From: Alkalihalobacillus sp. BA299
GTDB taxonomy: Bacteria; Bacillota; Bacilli; Bacillales; Bacillaceae_F
Length of the DNA stretch: 64,000 nt
Direction: 5' to 3'
NCBI RefSeq assembly: GCF_017745675.1
Contig: NZ_JAFLJM010000002.1
Location: 310,001 to 374,000, forward strand
Shown: positions 27,550 to 37,383 of the stretch, in pieces
Layout: the number at the start of each line of letters is the position of its first letter
Numbering within the stretch: the first letter of the stretch is position 1
Program-made: the position numbers and the translations under genes
The notes under the pieces: generated by a model
What the model saw: only the letters and a program-made list of their open reading frames with translations
Told to the model about the DNA's origin: nothing
Databases searched by the model: none

Positions 27550-27557
27550 AGTTATTG

Positions 27558-27586
27558 AAAAAGGGTCGGAAATCCGACCCTTTTAT
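27558..27586 (+). terminator. Terminator after the LytC-like amidase gene
   Basis: AAAAGGGTCGGA and TCCGACCCTTTT form a twelve-base stem with a two-base loop, so both strands could terminate. It also faces the end of the subtilisin gene. Confidence 0.85.
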
Positions 27587-27649
27587 AATTTATTATTATT
27601 TTTCAAAAGCCTATACCTTTATCCTTTATATCAACTTCTAACTCTCCCA

Positions 27650-29788
27650 TTAGTTTAAACTTGTTTTTTCCATGTTTTGCAGCCCATCATAATATCCTCG
27701 ATAATTAATGATACGGTCGATATCCCAGGCAACTGTGCTGTTAATCGCAACAGGGCCTCCTAATATATGAAACGAGAGTACAGAATTATTATTACTCACT
27801 TTTCTATCAATATAATTTTCAGTAGGCACAGGAAGTTTATTGGACTGGACTAATACCATAATCATATCTTTTTTTGCAGCCAGGTTAGCTCCAGCTAAGG
27901 CATCTCTAAAGTTTTCACCTGAAGCAAATAGTAATTTTTCGCCACTCTCATTAAAGTAATCGTTAATTTGAATCGCTGTATCGTATCGACTGCTGCCTGA
28001 GATGCGGACCGGATTTTTTAATTGTTTAAGCACATTATTTGAAATGGCCAATTCTCCGCCAAGTACAATAGCATTCGTATAACTAATGCTATTTAAATAA
28101 TCTAATGAATCTTCTGGAATACTGTTTTGTTTCACTAAAATTATAGGTATCCCGTTTTGACTTGCAAATGGGGCCACGGCTAAAGCATCAGGAAAATTTT
28201 CTCCCGAAGCAATAATAACTTCACTAGATTTCCTTTCTAGTGCACGATTAATCATAGTGTTTGTTTCGTAGCGATTTTTTCCTTCTATTCGATGGATCGT
28301 AAATTCTTTTTCTAATTCATCTTCCACTGTTTCAGAAATCGCTACTTTACCGCCAAGAAGAACAATATCAGTAACCTCAAACTCTTGAAGTGAAGCGAGT
28401 AGTTGTTCATCGAGTAGATTAGGATTAGTTAGAAGCAATGGCGCATTTAACTGGTAAGCTAGTGTTGTTCCAGTTAAAGAGTCTGGGAAGGATTGGTTAG
28501 TCGATAGGACAGCAAAATTTCCTTCCTTGTCATTTAACGTCGCTAAGTTTACTCCTTCTCCCCATCCAGTTTTTGCAATTTCAACTGAAGTTTGCACCGA
28601 ATTTTTCCCGTAAATTCGATTCTTTTGCTCGATTAAATTCAATGAATTTTTCACATCAATGGCACCAGAACCTAATAATCCAAAATGAGAGTTTAGGGAA
28701 ATTGCAGCTTCTTTCATGATTTGACGAATTTGAAGGTCTATAAGTGATGGTTGATGTGCTTTCAGCAAAGCTGCAAGGGAAGAAACATAGGGTGCAGACA
28801 TGCTCGTCCCTCTTGCTGAACTATATAATTTACTATTGTCGTGCCACGTACTATAAACGTTTTCCCCAGGAGCTACTACTTCAATTTCTGCCCCATAATT
28901 AGAAAAACTCGCTTTTTCATTTGTAGTGCTATCCATAGCAGCAACCGCAGTTACTTCCTTAAATGCAGCTGGGTACGCAACCCGCTCTTGTCCATCATTA
29001 CCTGCAGCAGCAAACATCAGCACATCATTTTCATAGGCATACTTTACCGCATCATGTACATATTCTGAATAGTCATAGAAACCTAAACTCATGTTAATAA
29101 TTTCTGCCCCATTATCTACGGCATAGATGATAGCTTCTTTTAATTCGAGAGTAGTTCCTTTATTTTGATGAAAGACTTTTAATGGCATAATTTCTACCAT
29201 TCCTTTTGAAATGGAGGCTATTCCAGTATTATTATTTGTTTGAGCCCCGATAATGCCAGCAACATGCGTCCCATGTCCATCATAATCAATGGGCAATCCT
29301 TCAGTAATAAAGTTTTTTCCATTTATTAAAGAGTTCTTTAGATCTGGGTGATCTAGCTTTACCCCACTATCAATGACTGCCACCTTGATTTTTTTCTGTG
29401 GTTTGTAGTTATCCCATGCTTCGACTACTCTCAATCTATTAAAATCTATTTCTTGCGATTTAAACTTCGGGTCATTTGGTATTGATAAAGTGAACAAAGG
29501 TTGTTCTTTTTCAACGGAAATTACAGAGTTATCTTTTTCTACTTCTTTAATCCAAAGGTCAACCTCTGTAGTAGGCAATTCTATAATTTCGTATATATTA
29601 TCAGTTACCTTTTGTTCTACTTGTTCTGCTTTATGAAATAAATCCACATTATTTTCTATAGAAGAATCTTTATAATAAACGATGACTCTCGTCTTGTCTT
29701 CTGCATTTATTCCTTCAGCTAAACTAATATCATTGAAGTTATAAAGAAAGATCATTATAAATAATAAACTGAGTATATATTTTTTCAT
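27650..29788 (-). CDS. Secreted subtilisin-like serine protease with CWB2 anchor
   Basis: This 712-residue precursor has a signal peptide (1-24), an I9-type propeptide (about 33-100) and an S8 catalytic domain (about 105-370) with Asp140 in VAVIDSG, His172 in GHGTHVAG, oxyanion Asn264 in AAGND and Ser329 in GTSMSAP. Three CWB2 repeats occupy about 390-690 (NRIYGKNSVQTSVEIA, HRIEGKNRYETNTMIN, VRISGSSRYDTAIQIN). Two final sets of repeat-like hydrophobic strands close the protein. It is expected to be wall-bound and to process or recycle surface proteins. All catalytic residues are intact. Confidence 0.94.
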   Translation of the reverse strand: MKKYILSLLFIMIFLYNFNDISLAEGINAEDKTRVIVYYKDSSIENNVDLFHKAEQVEQKVTDNIYEIIELPTTEVDLWIKEVEKDNSVISVEKEQPLFTLSIPNDPKFKSQEIDFNRLRVVEAWDNYKPQKKIKVAVIDSGVKLDHPDLKNSLINGKNFITEGLPIDYDGHGTHVAGIIGAQTNNNTGIASISKGMVEIMPLKVFHQNKGTTLELKEAIIYAVDNGAEIINMSLGFYDYSEYVHDAVKYAYENDVLMFAAAGNDGQERVAYPAAFKEVTAVAAMDSTTNEKASFSNYGAEIEVVAPGENVYSTWHDNSKLYSSARGTSMSAPYVSSLAALLKAHQPSLIDLQIRQIMKEAAISLNSHFGLLGSGAIDVKNSLNLIEQKNRIYGKNSVQTSVEIAKTGWGEGVNLATLNDKEGNFAVLSTNQSFPDSLTGTTLAYQLNAPLLLTNPNLLDEQLLASLQEFEVTDIVLLGGKVAISETVEDELEKEFTIHRIEGKNRYETNTMINRALERKSSEVIIASGENFPDALAVAPFASQNGIPIILVKQNSIPEDSLDYLNSISYTNAIVLGGELAISNNVLKQLKNPVRISGSSRYDTAIQINDYFNESGEKLLFASGENFRDALAGANLAAKKDMIMVLVQSNKLPVPTENYIDRKVSNNNSVLSFHILGGPVAINSTVAWDIDRIINYRGYYDGLQNMEKTSLN

Positions 29789-29951
29789 TAATTAATCTCC
29801 TTTTAACTAGCAAAGTACTTTAATTATATAGGAGTAATCCAATAATAACTATACATATTAATTGGATTTTAATTGTAAACTCATATAAATTTTGGCTTTC
29901 TAATTATCAATTTGGAGTATTATCAGTCAATTATCAATTTCTTTTGGCAAC

Positions 29952-29974
29952 AAAAAAGCGCTTCATAGAGCGCT
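29952..29974 (-). terminator. Terminator after the heparinase-like gene
   Basis: AGCGCT (29957-29962) and AGCGCT (29969-29974) form a self-complementary six-base stem with a six-base loop; the minus strand continues with six T. Confidence 0.75.
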
Positions 29975-29979
29975 AAAAA

Positions 29980-32178
29980 TTAATTAAGAATATTAAAAGT
30001 AGTTATAACTTCCGCATTGTCTGTATCGAATTCAACTATAATCGTGTTTGTTGGTATAGGTTCTTTAATCCCTTTAAAGAACCAACCTAGAATTTGCGGC
30101 TTCTCCTGCCCATACACACTGTTGATATTTAGCGAAGTCTCTGAAGAAAATGAAATAGTCATTACTTGTTTTCCGTCTCTATACAACTCTGCATTTTCCC
30201 CGTTAATTTCTATTTCAATGTCTGGTGCTAGATGCCACAGTAATTTGTAGTTATGATGAGGTCCCTTAGAAACAATATCATCATTAACGACAATTTGATT
30301 TTCATTTTTCAAATGGGTTACTTTTCGAGTATGTGTAACATTTTCGTACCGGTCATTTACACCAGTCGCTGATGAGTAATTATCCGTTATCTCATAATCA
30401 GATAAATACGTCTGGTCGACTTTCCCGTCTACTCGAGGCAATCCTTCATTATCAACAATAAGTGTGTTGTGTGCAAACGAAGAGTATGCATATTCAGTGT
30501 AAGGATCTTGATAATCATAACCATTCGGCCCTGACTCCATAATGATATCCCCATCCGAATAAATCCATAAATTTAATTCATCTGAATGCTTATGATAGGA
30601 CGTGTGATATGCTGCGACAAAAAGAATGTACGTTGCTTTTTCTTTTAACGTCCACGCGTCTCTAAATATCGCATAGCCAGACTCTTTAAATACTTTATCA
30701 ATGGTATCTGGCGGGGTGCCTTCTGCTCCAGTAGTTCTGGAATACGTATAATGTGGACTTTCGCTCCATAGTATCGATGATGGAGTATCTGATAAAAAGG
30801 TGTCGCCAATCGACGGAAATTGCCCATCTGGCTTGATTATGAAAGTCGCATAATCGACCATATTATTATAAGTTTCAATATAATAACTTGAAAGCTCATC
30901 ATTATCTGCTGCACCATAATAATGATGATATTTGAGCAACGCATTGGCAATTAATTGATTATATGATGGTGAATGTTCTAGGTGAACACCTTCATCCGAA
31001 ATAATGTAAGCGAAGTAGTCTTTAAGCCGCTTATTAGCAAACTCTTTATAGGTCTCTGATTTATGGAGATTATTGAAATAATCACCAAAAACGAGTAGTG
31101 CTTCATCCTGGAACATACCATGATTTGTATTTCTTGAGTAAAAATAATCTCTTAAGAGAAGATCTGCATGCGTAACCATGTTAGAAAGAAGATACTGTAA
31201 TGTTTCTTCCTCTAGAATATCTTTTGATGCATCAAAAAAGTTAACCCACGATACTAACCTTCGAGCAGTTGTCTCATCATGCCAAGCCATAGCATCTGAA
31301 GGGTCATCCAATGGATTTTTTTCAATCCAGTCTTCAATAATTTCTTGACCTTTCAATAGATATTTTGTATCTCCCGTCTCTCGAAATGCTTCAACTAAAT
31401 CATAAATGAAAAAGTGCCCATGTAAAGACCTCATATATGACCGGGTATTGGAGGGGTTTTCGTCCCATGTTATTCCGTTTGTATAATCAAATTCACCAAA
31501 AGGCGGAATACTAAAAATTCCTTCTAGCATTTGATCAGAGGCTAAAAGATATTCCCTTCTATTAACTGGTCCATAAAAGAACGGGCGAATATAACTTAAG
31601 TTTTCTGCGGAATCCCTTTTTAAATAATAGTCAAAATCAATATCGGCTATATTGGGGTTTTCTACTTCCTTCACTTCGTGCTTTTTAATAAAGCCCGTTC
31701 GGTTACTTAGATTAATCTTATACCAATCCCCGTCTTCATCGAGTATAGGATATTCTATTCCTTCTAAAAGAGTAGCAATCGGTAGAGCGCCCTTTGTATT
31801 TTCACTGAAAACCTGTGTATCATTTAACATAATAACCGTTTTATTAGATGTGGCTGTTTCAGTAATTTCTATATCTATTTCAGTGTTAGTTACTAAATCG
31901 ACATCTTCATTATTTATATAACCGTAATGATTTCCAAAATTAACTTTATACCAGTTATCTTCAACTTGTATAAACGGGAATTCCTGACCATGTTCAAGAT
32001 TTGCTACAGGTACTCGCTTATTTAATGTTTCAATATTAACAGCTGTTGGAGTATGAACTCTCAACAACTTTTCACTGTCAGGATTTTGTCCATCATTAAC
32101 ACCCTCATTATAGGCACATCCCATTAAGCCAAACAAAACAAAGAGTCCCAGTAACAACCACTTCCCTTTATATTTCAT
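29980..32178 (-). CDS. Heparinase II/III-family polysaccharide lyase lipoprotein with two SH3-like domains
   Basis: The protein has 732 residues with a lipoprotein signal (GLMGC, lipidated Cys22). Two SH3b-type segments follow (about 40-97 and 103-172), each with a YKINxxNRxGFI-like core. A helical toroid domain spans about 230-490 (including NHGMFQDEALLVFGDYF and HSPSYNQ) and a C-terminal beta-sandwich of the heparinase II/III family about 500-730 (SYHKHSDELNLWIYSDGD, SSFAHNTLIVD). These lyases cleave uronate-containing polysaccharides by beta-elimination. The catalytic Tyr/His candidates are in those motifs. It sits at the end of a polymer cluster that includes a nucleotide-sugar dehydrogenase, so self-polymer trimming is more likely than nutrient use. 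Confidence 0.82.
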   Translation of the reverse strand: MKYKGKWLLLGLFVLFGLMGCAYNEGVNDGQNPDSEKLLRVHTPTAVNIETLNKRVPVANLEHGQEFPFIQVEDNWYKVNFGNHYGYINNEDVDLVTNTEIDIEITETATSNKTVIMLNDTQVFSENTKGALPIATLLEGIEYPILDEDGDWYKINLSNRTGFIKKHEVKEVENPNIADIDFDYYLKRDSAENLSYIRPFFYGPVNRREYLLASDQMLEGIFSIPPFGEFDYTNGITWDENPSNTRSYMRSLHGHFFIYDLVEAFRETGDTKYLLKGQEIIEDWIEKNPLDDPSDAMAWHDETTARRLVSWVNFFDASKDILEEETLQYLLSNMVTHADLLLRDYFYSRNTNHGMFQDEALLVFGDYFNNLHKSETYKEFANKRLKDYFAYIISDEGVHLEHSPSYNQLIANALLKYHHYYGAADNDELSSYYIETYNNMVDYATFIIKPDGQFPSIGDTFLSDTPSSILWSESPHYTYSRTTGAEGTPPDTIDKVFKESGYAIFRDAWTLKEKATYILFVAAYHTSYHKHSDELNLWIYSDGDIIMESGPNGYDYQDPYTEYAYSSFAHNTLIVDNEGLPRVDGKVDQTYLSDYEITDNYSSATGVNDRYENVTHTRKVTHLKNENQIVVNDDIVSKGPHHNYKLLWHLAPDIEIEINGENAELYRDGKQVMTISFSSETSLNINSVYGQEKPQILGWFFKGIKEPIPTNTIIVEFDTDNAEVITTFNILN

Positions 32179-32205
32179 CTTCTCACCTCTTAATTCCTGT
32201 AGAAA

Positions 32206-32272
32206 GACGTAGGAGGATCATCTATGTACATTATTTACACAAAAGTGAAGTGTCACACACCCCTCCTACGAT
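32206..32272. repeat. Long inverted repeat in the intergenic region
   Basis: CGTAGGAGG (32208-32216) is matched by CCTCCTACG (32262-32270). A second small hairpin, CTGCG/CGCAG, lies near 32308-32322. The 169-base gap separates the glycosyltransferase and heparinase genes of one operon, so these could be processing or attenuation hairpins. Confidence 0.45.
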
Positions 32273-32347
32273 ATATACAAGACCCTTATCTGGTATATAT
32301 ATCGTGTTACTGCGAGGAGCGCAGACACTTATCAATCAGCCTCTTAC

Positions 32348-34549
32348 TTAATTTTCCATTAATTGTCTAATTAATACATCCCATTGATTGCAGATTATTT
32401 CTTTATCATAATTATTTCTAATAAATTCTTTAAGTTCTGTTTCCGTTTGCTTACGTTCATTTAATTCTTGAGCGTCTTTTACAATAGATACTGCTTCGTC
32501 GACATTAGTAAAAATATACTCATTTGGGTAAAGGTCTTCTGACCCATACCAGTTTCTTATGACGGGAATAGCTCCAGATGCCATTCCTTCAGCCACAGCT
32601 AAATGAAAGCTTTCCGAATCACTCGTGGATAAAACAAAACCAATTTTCTTAAACCATTCCGAAACGTCACTGCCCCAACCGTCAAAAACAACCGAATTGG
32701 CCCAAGGACTTTGATTAAGCTTTTTAAAGATATTTAAATAATAGTTTCTCTCTTCAGTCCTATTCCAAAGCCAACCATATTCATTAGGAAGCTTACCTTT
32801 TACATAGAGCGTATACCTAGGATCCTTTAACCACAGTTGCTCAAAAATCTCTAGTGCCATTTCAAGTCGCTTTAATTTAGGGGAAACTCCCATAAACCCG
32901 AGGTTAAATTCATAACCAGGAAGCTTTGATTTATTGAGAATTTTTGCATCTACAACATTATAAATAAGTTCAATTTTACTATCTGGAAGATTAAGTGACG
33001 GCATGATTTCCGATTTAGGAATATTCGAGATAAACACCAATTTATTGACATTTTTCCAAACAATCTTTTGTGGGTATGGTGTGTTTTTTTCCTGATTGTG
33101 CATTCTAATCAGCATTTTTTGCCGTTTTAATTTCTTCTTGGAATACCAAACGGCATTACCAAGGCCCCACTCACATAAAATAACATCTGCCCACTTTAAT
33201 AATTTATTACTTTCATATTGATCATGTTGGTTATGTCCAGTCCATTTGTCTAGTCTTACATCATAATCTGGATGGAGAGAAAAATAGTTAATAATAAGCT
33301 TTGCAAACTTCAAATCATGACCGGCTATTAATAACCTTATTTTATTTTTTTCATTTTCTTTAAGGTATTTCTTAATATGCTTGGTTTCTTCAATCAACGG
33401 CTTTAAATATCCGAAAATATTGGAAAAAGTGTGCTTTTCACTAATTCTTAATATCTTTTCTGCAGCCTTTCTGTAAGCTTCTGCATCCGTAAAAGCAAGA
33501 TTTACTTTTTCCATAAACTCTTGTTTAGAATTTGCATATAAAGGATAGTCTTCACCAAATAGTTTTTCATGCAAATAATTTCTATTAAGAATAACTGGCT
33601 TGCCATGCAATCCGTATTCTAATACTTTCGTTGATAGTTCTTTACTGTCATCTAAAGCTTCATCTCTCCAAGATACACCGACGTCACATTCATTAATTAG
33701 GTCTTGTACTTGCCCTCTACTTAAGCCCTTTTTCCAGATGACGTTTTTTGTATTTTCTAAATACGCCGTCACCTTCTGGTCATAACCTTCTTCGAACGGG
33801 TAATTATGAAATTTATCTCCAGCTACAACAAAGCTGTAATTTTCATTTCCGATCTCTGAAAAAGCTTGAAACATTTCTGGAGCCTTCCAATAAGGACCGA
33901 ATTTACCGACATACACCAATTTATTATGTTTATTTTCTAATAAATCCATCTCTATTTTCAAATTTGGGATCATTGGCGGTAAATACAGAAATTTCGAATC
34001 CTCTTTAACATCTAATAGCTCTTTGAAATAGTTAATCAAGTCAGGAGTTTGACAAGCTAATTTATTCGAATTTTTATAGATGGAAATCAGATCACTTAAG
34101 TGTGTTTCTGTTACCTCTTCCTGCTTTTGCGGGAAATCTGTAATGTAGAACCATGTTCTATTCGAATAAAGATGGTTATAGGCAATCTCCTTCGATAGTT
34201 CAAAGCCGCGAACAATGAAAAAATCATAATTGAGTTTTTTATCAAGGTTGGAGATGATTTCGCCAGCATATTTCACTTCGAGCCTTTGTGCAATCTTCCA
34301 CCTTTGTTCCTTAATACTTAGCTTTAATTTTTTAAAGTCCTCTCCCCAAGGGTCGAGAATCGTGACGTTGTCATATGCTTGCAAATTTTTGATTAGTTTG
34401 TCATTGATGATTGGTCTTTTTAATAACAATGTTGGATGAACATTTTTTCCCTGAGCTAACGTTTCGACAATTGATGTTACCCATATTGCTGAACCGTCAA
34501 TAATATTTAAATCGATATCAGCATAGATTAAAGGTCTATAAGTTTCCAC
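32348..34549 (-). CDS. Large protein with two GT4-like glycosyltransferase domains
   Basis: The protein has 733 residues and no signal or membrane segment. Residues about 1-370 form one GT-B unit (VYVGKFGPYWKAPEMFQAFS, VSWRDEALDDSKELSTKVLE). Residues about 385-733 form a second (LLIAGHDLKFAKLIINYFSL at its start, GFMGVSPKLKRLEMALEIFE, and STSDSESFHLAVAEGMASGA with the EX7E-like site ESFHLAVAE). Two linked active sites suggest processive or alternating sugar addition. The next gene upstream in the transcript is another giant glycosyltransferase, 13 bases away, so the two may work together. Confidence 0.78.
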   Translation of the reverse strand: METYRPLIYADIDLNIIDGSAIWVTSIVETLAQGKNVHPTLLLKRPIINDKLIKNLQAYDNVTILDPWGEDFKKLKLSIKEQRWKIAQRLEVKYAGEIISNLDKKLNYDFFIVRGFELSKEIAYNHLYSNRTWFYITDFPQKQEEVTETHLSDLISIYKNSNKLACQTPDLINYFKELLDVKEDSKFLYLPPMIPNLKIEMDLLENKHNKLVYVGKFGPYWKAPEMFQAFSEIGNENYSFVVAGDKFHNYPFEEGYDQKVTAYLENTKNVIWKKGLSRGQVQDLINECDVGVSWRDEALDDSKELSTKVLEYGLHGKPVILNRNYLHEKLFGEDYPLYANSKQEFMEKVNLAFTDAEAYRKAAEKILRISEKHTFSNIFGYLKPLIEETKHIKKYLKENEKNKIRLLIAGHDLKFAKLIINYFSLHPDYDVRLDKWTGHNQHDQYESNKLLKWADVILCEWGLGNAVWYSKKKLKRQKMLIRMHNQEKNTPYPQKIVWKNVNKLVFISNIPKSEIMPSLNLPDSKIELIYNVVDAKILNKSKLPGYEFNLGFMGVSPKLKRLEMALEIFEQLWLKDPRYTLYVKGKLPNEYGWLWNRTEERNYYLNIFKKLNQSPWANSVVFDGWGSDVSEWFKKIGFVLSTSDSESFHLAVAEGMASGAIPVIRNWYGSEDLYPNEYIFTNVDEAVSIVKDAQELNERKQTETELKEFIRNNYDKEIICNQWDVLIRQLMEN

Positions 34550-34562
34550 TATTTATCCCTCT

Positions 34563-37370
34563 TTAAATGACGATTTTCTGTAGTACATTTTCTTTTTCAG
34601 TGTCAGGAAGTTGTTCAACATTGCTTACAAAATTATATGGATGGATCGAGAACATTTTTAATCCGTAATTAAATAAATTAGCTAACGTCTCTTCGTTATT
34701 GACAAGGTTACTAATGGTAAAGTCATGCTTTTTAAAGACGGCAGCATTGATTAAACACGCATCCACTCGAACACTATTCGTAAATGTGTAATCTTTTTCT
34801 ACATCTTTAGATAAGATTTCATTTTTTGTTTCATCATAATAGAAGTAAGCTCTTTTTCCAATCACTTCACAGTCAGTATAAATAACTGCATGAACCAAAT
34901 CCTTTAAAAAGTTAGGTCCATAATAGTTGTTAGGGGTAAACAAAGAAATATAATCAAATTCATTTACCTTTTCACCCATATGATCATCGATATCCTTAAC
35001 ATTCTTTACATAGATAATGTCAACATTCTCTTCTTCTTGCAACTCATGAATGTTCTGTTCATCATCTAAAACAAAGTAAAATATTGTTAGTGATAACTCT
35101 TTCATTTCTTGAAGTTTGACCATTTCTAATACTTTTTCAGCATCACTTTTTGTTTTTACAACACTAATGACATGCACCTTAAATTGATATGGTTTATCAA
35201 CAGATATTCCACTCTTAGTCGCTATTTCATATAAGCGCTCGGCATAGGTATGTTTTTCAAACACTTCCCTCATTCCGATAATCTCATTTTTCGTTCTCCA
35301 GTTTGCATTAAAAAGGGCCTTCTGAATTTGCTCTTTTGCTTCGGCTTCACTTTTTACGATTGGGACAATCCCTTCGAACATCGTTTCTATACCTTTAGAG
35401 TAAGTACTAACTACTGTCGTCCCACATCCCAATAACTCAAAAACCCTGCGTGAAAACATCGTTTTCGATTCTTGCACCGAGTTTACATTTAAAAATACCT
35501 TGTATCTTTTGTATTCGCGGACCAATTCACTATAGGGCTTGGATCCAATGACATGTTTCTGAAACCTCTCTGGGTACATGAAATGCTCGTTTTGCTTACC
35601 ATCCGGAAAATAATTTCGATCATAAATTTCCAAATCATATTCACGTGCTGCATCTAGCAGCTCTTCCTGATCCTTCTTTCGGTCTTCATGACGGTTTGCA
35701 TAATATGAACCAGCAAAACAGACACTTTTTTCCTTATAGCCCGAGCTTTTTATCGGATTGTGTAGCTGCGGTTGAGCTGCAAATGGTAACGAATAAACTT
35801 TGTCATGCCCACACGCTTCTTTGTATTTTGGTATGCACATTTCATCAGTTGTAAAGATGACATCGAATTTTTTCGCAGTATCAATAAATTTATCATAATG
35901 GATTGGGTCTTCTTTATTCCAAAATACTGTCGCTATATTCTTTTGTTTGCAATAAGCTAAAATATCATTCAACTCGTTTGCTTGGGCAATATTATATTTA
36001 CCAATTTTATACTGCCAAGACCCTCCGTTTCCTTTCCAAGCGGATTCGACTAATAATAGGTTAGGATGTTCGTATGAAAATACTTCTCTCCAATTATCCG
36101 GTCTAAAAGTAATCAACTTACAGTCATGTTTGAACGATTGGTATGAAAAATCATCTAATATAGCGGCTACTCTTAACTGTTTAATAGAGGATGGCGAAGC
36201 GTATAATCCTGTCAAATATAATGGATTTAAACTTAGCTCAGCAACCCCCGTTAAAAATTTGCTGCTAACATCACCGTATGGCGAACGTGGGATTGGTGAT
36301 AATTTATATGGTAAGTTAATTAAACGATAAGTTCTTTTTTTTCGCTTAATTTTTCTTTTTACCCCACCCCCAATTGTTCGCATTACTCGATACGAATTGA
36401 TTGGAATCAACCAAGGTTTTTTTAGTGCATCTGTAAAAAGAGACATAATTTTATATTTTGTCGATTGCTGTATCACCGTTAATCGATTAATAAGATATTT
36501 AAGATTTTTATCTCTGTCACTTAGCGCAACACTTGCACGGGAAGCGTACTCTTTAAAACTTTTCTCCAAGATTGAATGTTCTGTCTTTAAGTGCTCAATT
36601 TCAATTTCTAACCTTTTTCTTACTTCTTCGTTTTCAAACGCTTTAACATGCTCGTATAACTCTTTTCTTATATCTTTGCCAGTGATTTTTTCTTTATCTA
36701 ATTGTGCTGTTAATTGCCTGATTGTTTCTTCTTTATGTTCTAATTCCGTTAAATAACTAAGCTTAGTTTGCTGGAATTCTTTTTCTGCTTCCGCCAAAAC
36801 TTGTAAATCAACATTAGTTAAAGCCCCGTGAATCACTTTCTCCCGCTTATGAGCACTAAAACAAAAGGACTCCCCAACAATCTTTATTTCTGATAAGTTA
36901 AAATATGGATACATGTTTGACATTATGGTTGTTAATTGGATATTACTTTGTGCTTGGTCAGGTCTAGGTTCTAATAAAGGAGTTATGACAACAATTTTCC
37001 CTTCTCTATTGAGTAAGTCCCAAACTCTTTGAAACAACCTCTCCTGTTGCCCAATATTATTAATAACGTTAATTAATACGGCAGTATCAAAGGTTCTACT
37101 CTTTAAGTCTATTGTAAGAATACTCCCTTTTTCAGAGGAGATATTGGATGGCATGTCCTCTGAAATCGGCAAATCGATATGATCCTGAACAAGATTTAAA
37201 ACTTGATACCCTTCTCTATCTAATATTAATGGTAATTTAGAGTGATCACCTTCCGTAATAACAGATTCTCCATAAATCTCTTGGGTAATCCAACGGAAAA
37301 GACCTTGAGAAAAGCTATTCTTTTCGAGTGTCACTTCTGTATTCTCATTAATTCGATTTATTATTTTCAT
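34563..37370 (-). CDS. Multidomain methyltransferase-like/coiled-coil/glycosyltransferase protein
   Basis: The protein has 935 residues. The N-terminal 170 residues resemble a class I methyltransferase (VITEGDHSKLPLILDREGYQ, then RTFDTAVLINVINNIGQQE and EGKIVVITPL). A coiled coil follows at about 190-280, rich in Glu, Lys and Leu. Residues about 400-690 are a CgeB-type GT-B domain (TDEMCIPKYKEACGHDKVY, VCFAGSYYANRHEDRKKDQE, VFLNVNSVQESKTMFSRRVFE, LLGCGTTVVSTYSKG). The last 230 residues resemble a GT-A nucleotide-sugar domain (DEQNIHELQEEENVDIIYVK, FDYISLFTPNNYYGPNFL). The fusion suggests capping or modification of chain ends coupled to sugar addition. Start and operon linkage are clear; domain identities are by eye. 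Confidence 0.72.
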   Translation of the reverse strand: MKIINRINENTEVTLEKNSFSQGLFRWITQEIYGESVITEGDHSKLPLILDREGYQVLNLVQDHIDLPISEDMPSNISSEKGSILTIDLKSRTFDTAVLINVINNIGQQERLFQRVWDLLNREGKIVVITPLLEPRPDQAQSNIQLTTIMSNMYPYFNLSEIKIVGESFCFSAHKREKVIHGALTNVDLQVLAEAEKEFQQTKLSYLTELEHKEETIRQLTAQLDKEKITGKDIRKELYEHVKAFENEEVRKRLEIEIEHLKTEHSILEKSFKEYASRASVALSDRDKNLKYLINRLTVIQQSTKYKIMSLFTDALKKPWLIPINSYRVMRTIGGGVKRKIKRKKRTYRLINLPYKLSPIPRSPYGDVSSKFLTGVAELSLNPLYLTGLYASPSSIKQLRVAAILDDFSYQSFKHDCKLITFRPDNWREVFSYEHPNLLLVESAWKGNGGSWQYKIGKYNIAQANELNDILAYCKQKNIATVFWNKEDPIHYDKFIDTAKKFDVIFTTDEMCIPKYKEACGHDKVYSLPFAAQPQLHNPIKSSGYKEKSVCFAGSYYANRHEDRKKDQEELLDAAREYDLEIYDRNYFPDGKQNEHFMYPERFQKHVIGSKPYSELVREYKRYKVFLNVNSVQESKTMFSRRVFELLGCGTTVVSTYSKGIETMFEGIVPIVKSEAEAKEQIQKALFNANWRTKNEIIGMREVFEKHTYAERLYEIATKSGISVDKPYQFKVHVISVVKTKSDAEKVLEMVKLQEMKELSLTIFYFVLDDEQNIHELQEEENVDIIYVKNVKDIDDHMGEKVNEFDYISLFTPNNYYGPNFLKDLVHAVIYTDCEVIGKRAYFYYDETKNEILSKDVEKDYTFTNSVRVDACLINAAVFKKHDFTISNLVNNEETLANLFNYGLKMFSIHPYNFVSNVEQLPDTEKENVLQKIVI

Positions 37371-37383
37371 AAACTACACCTCT

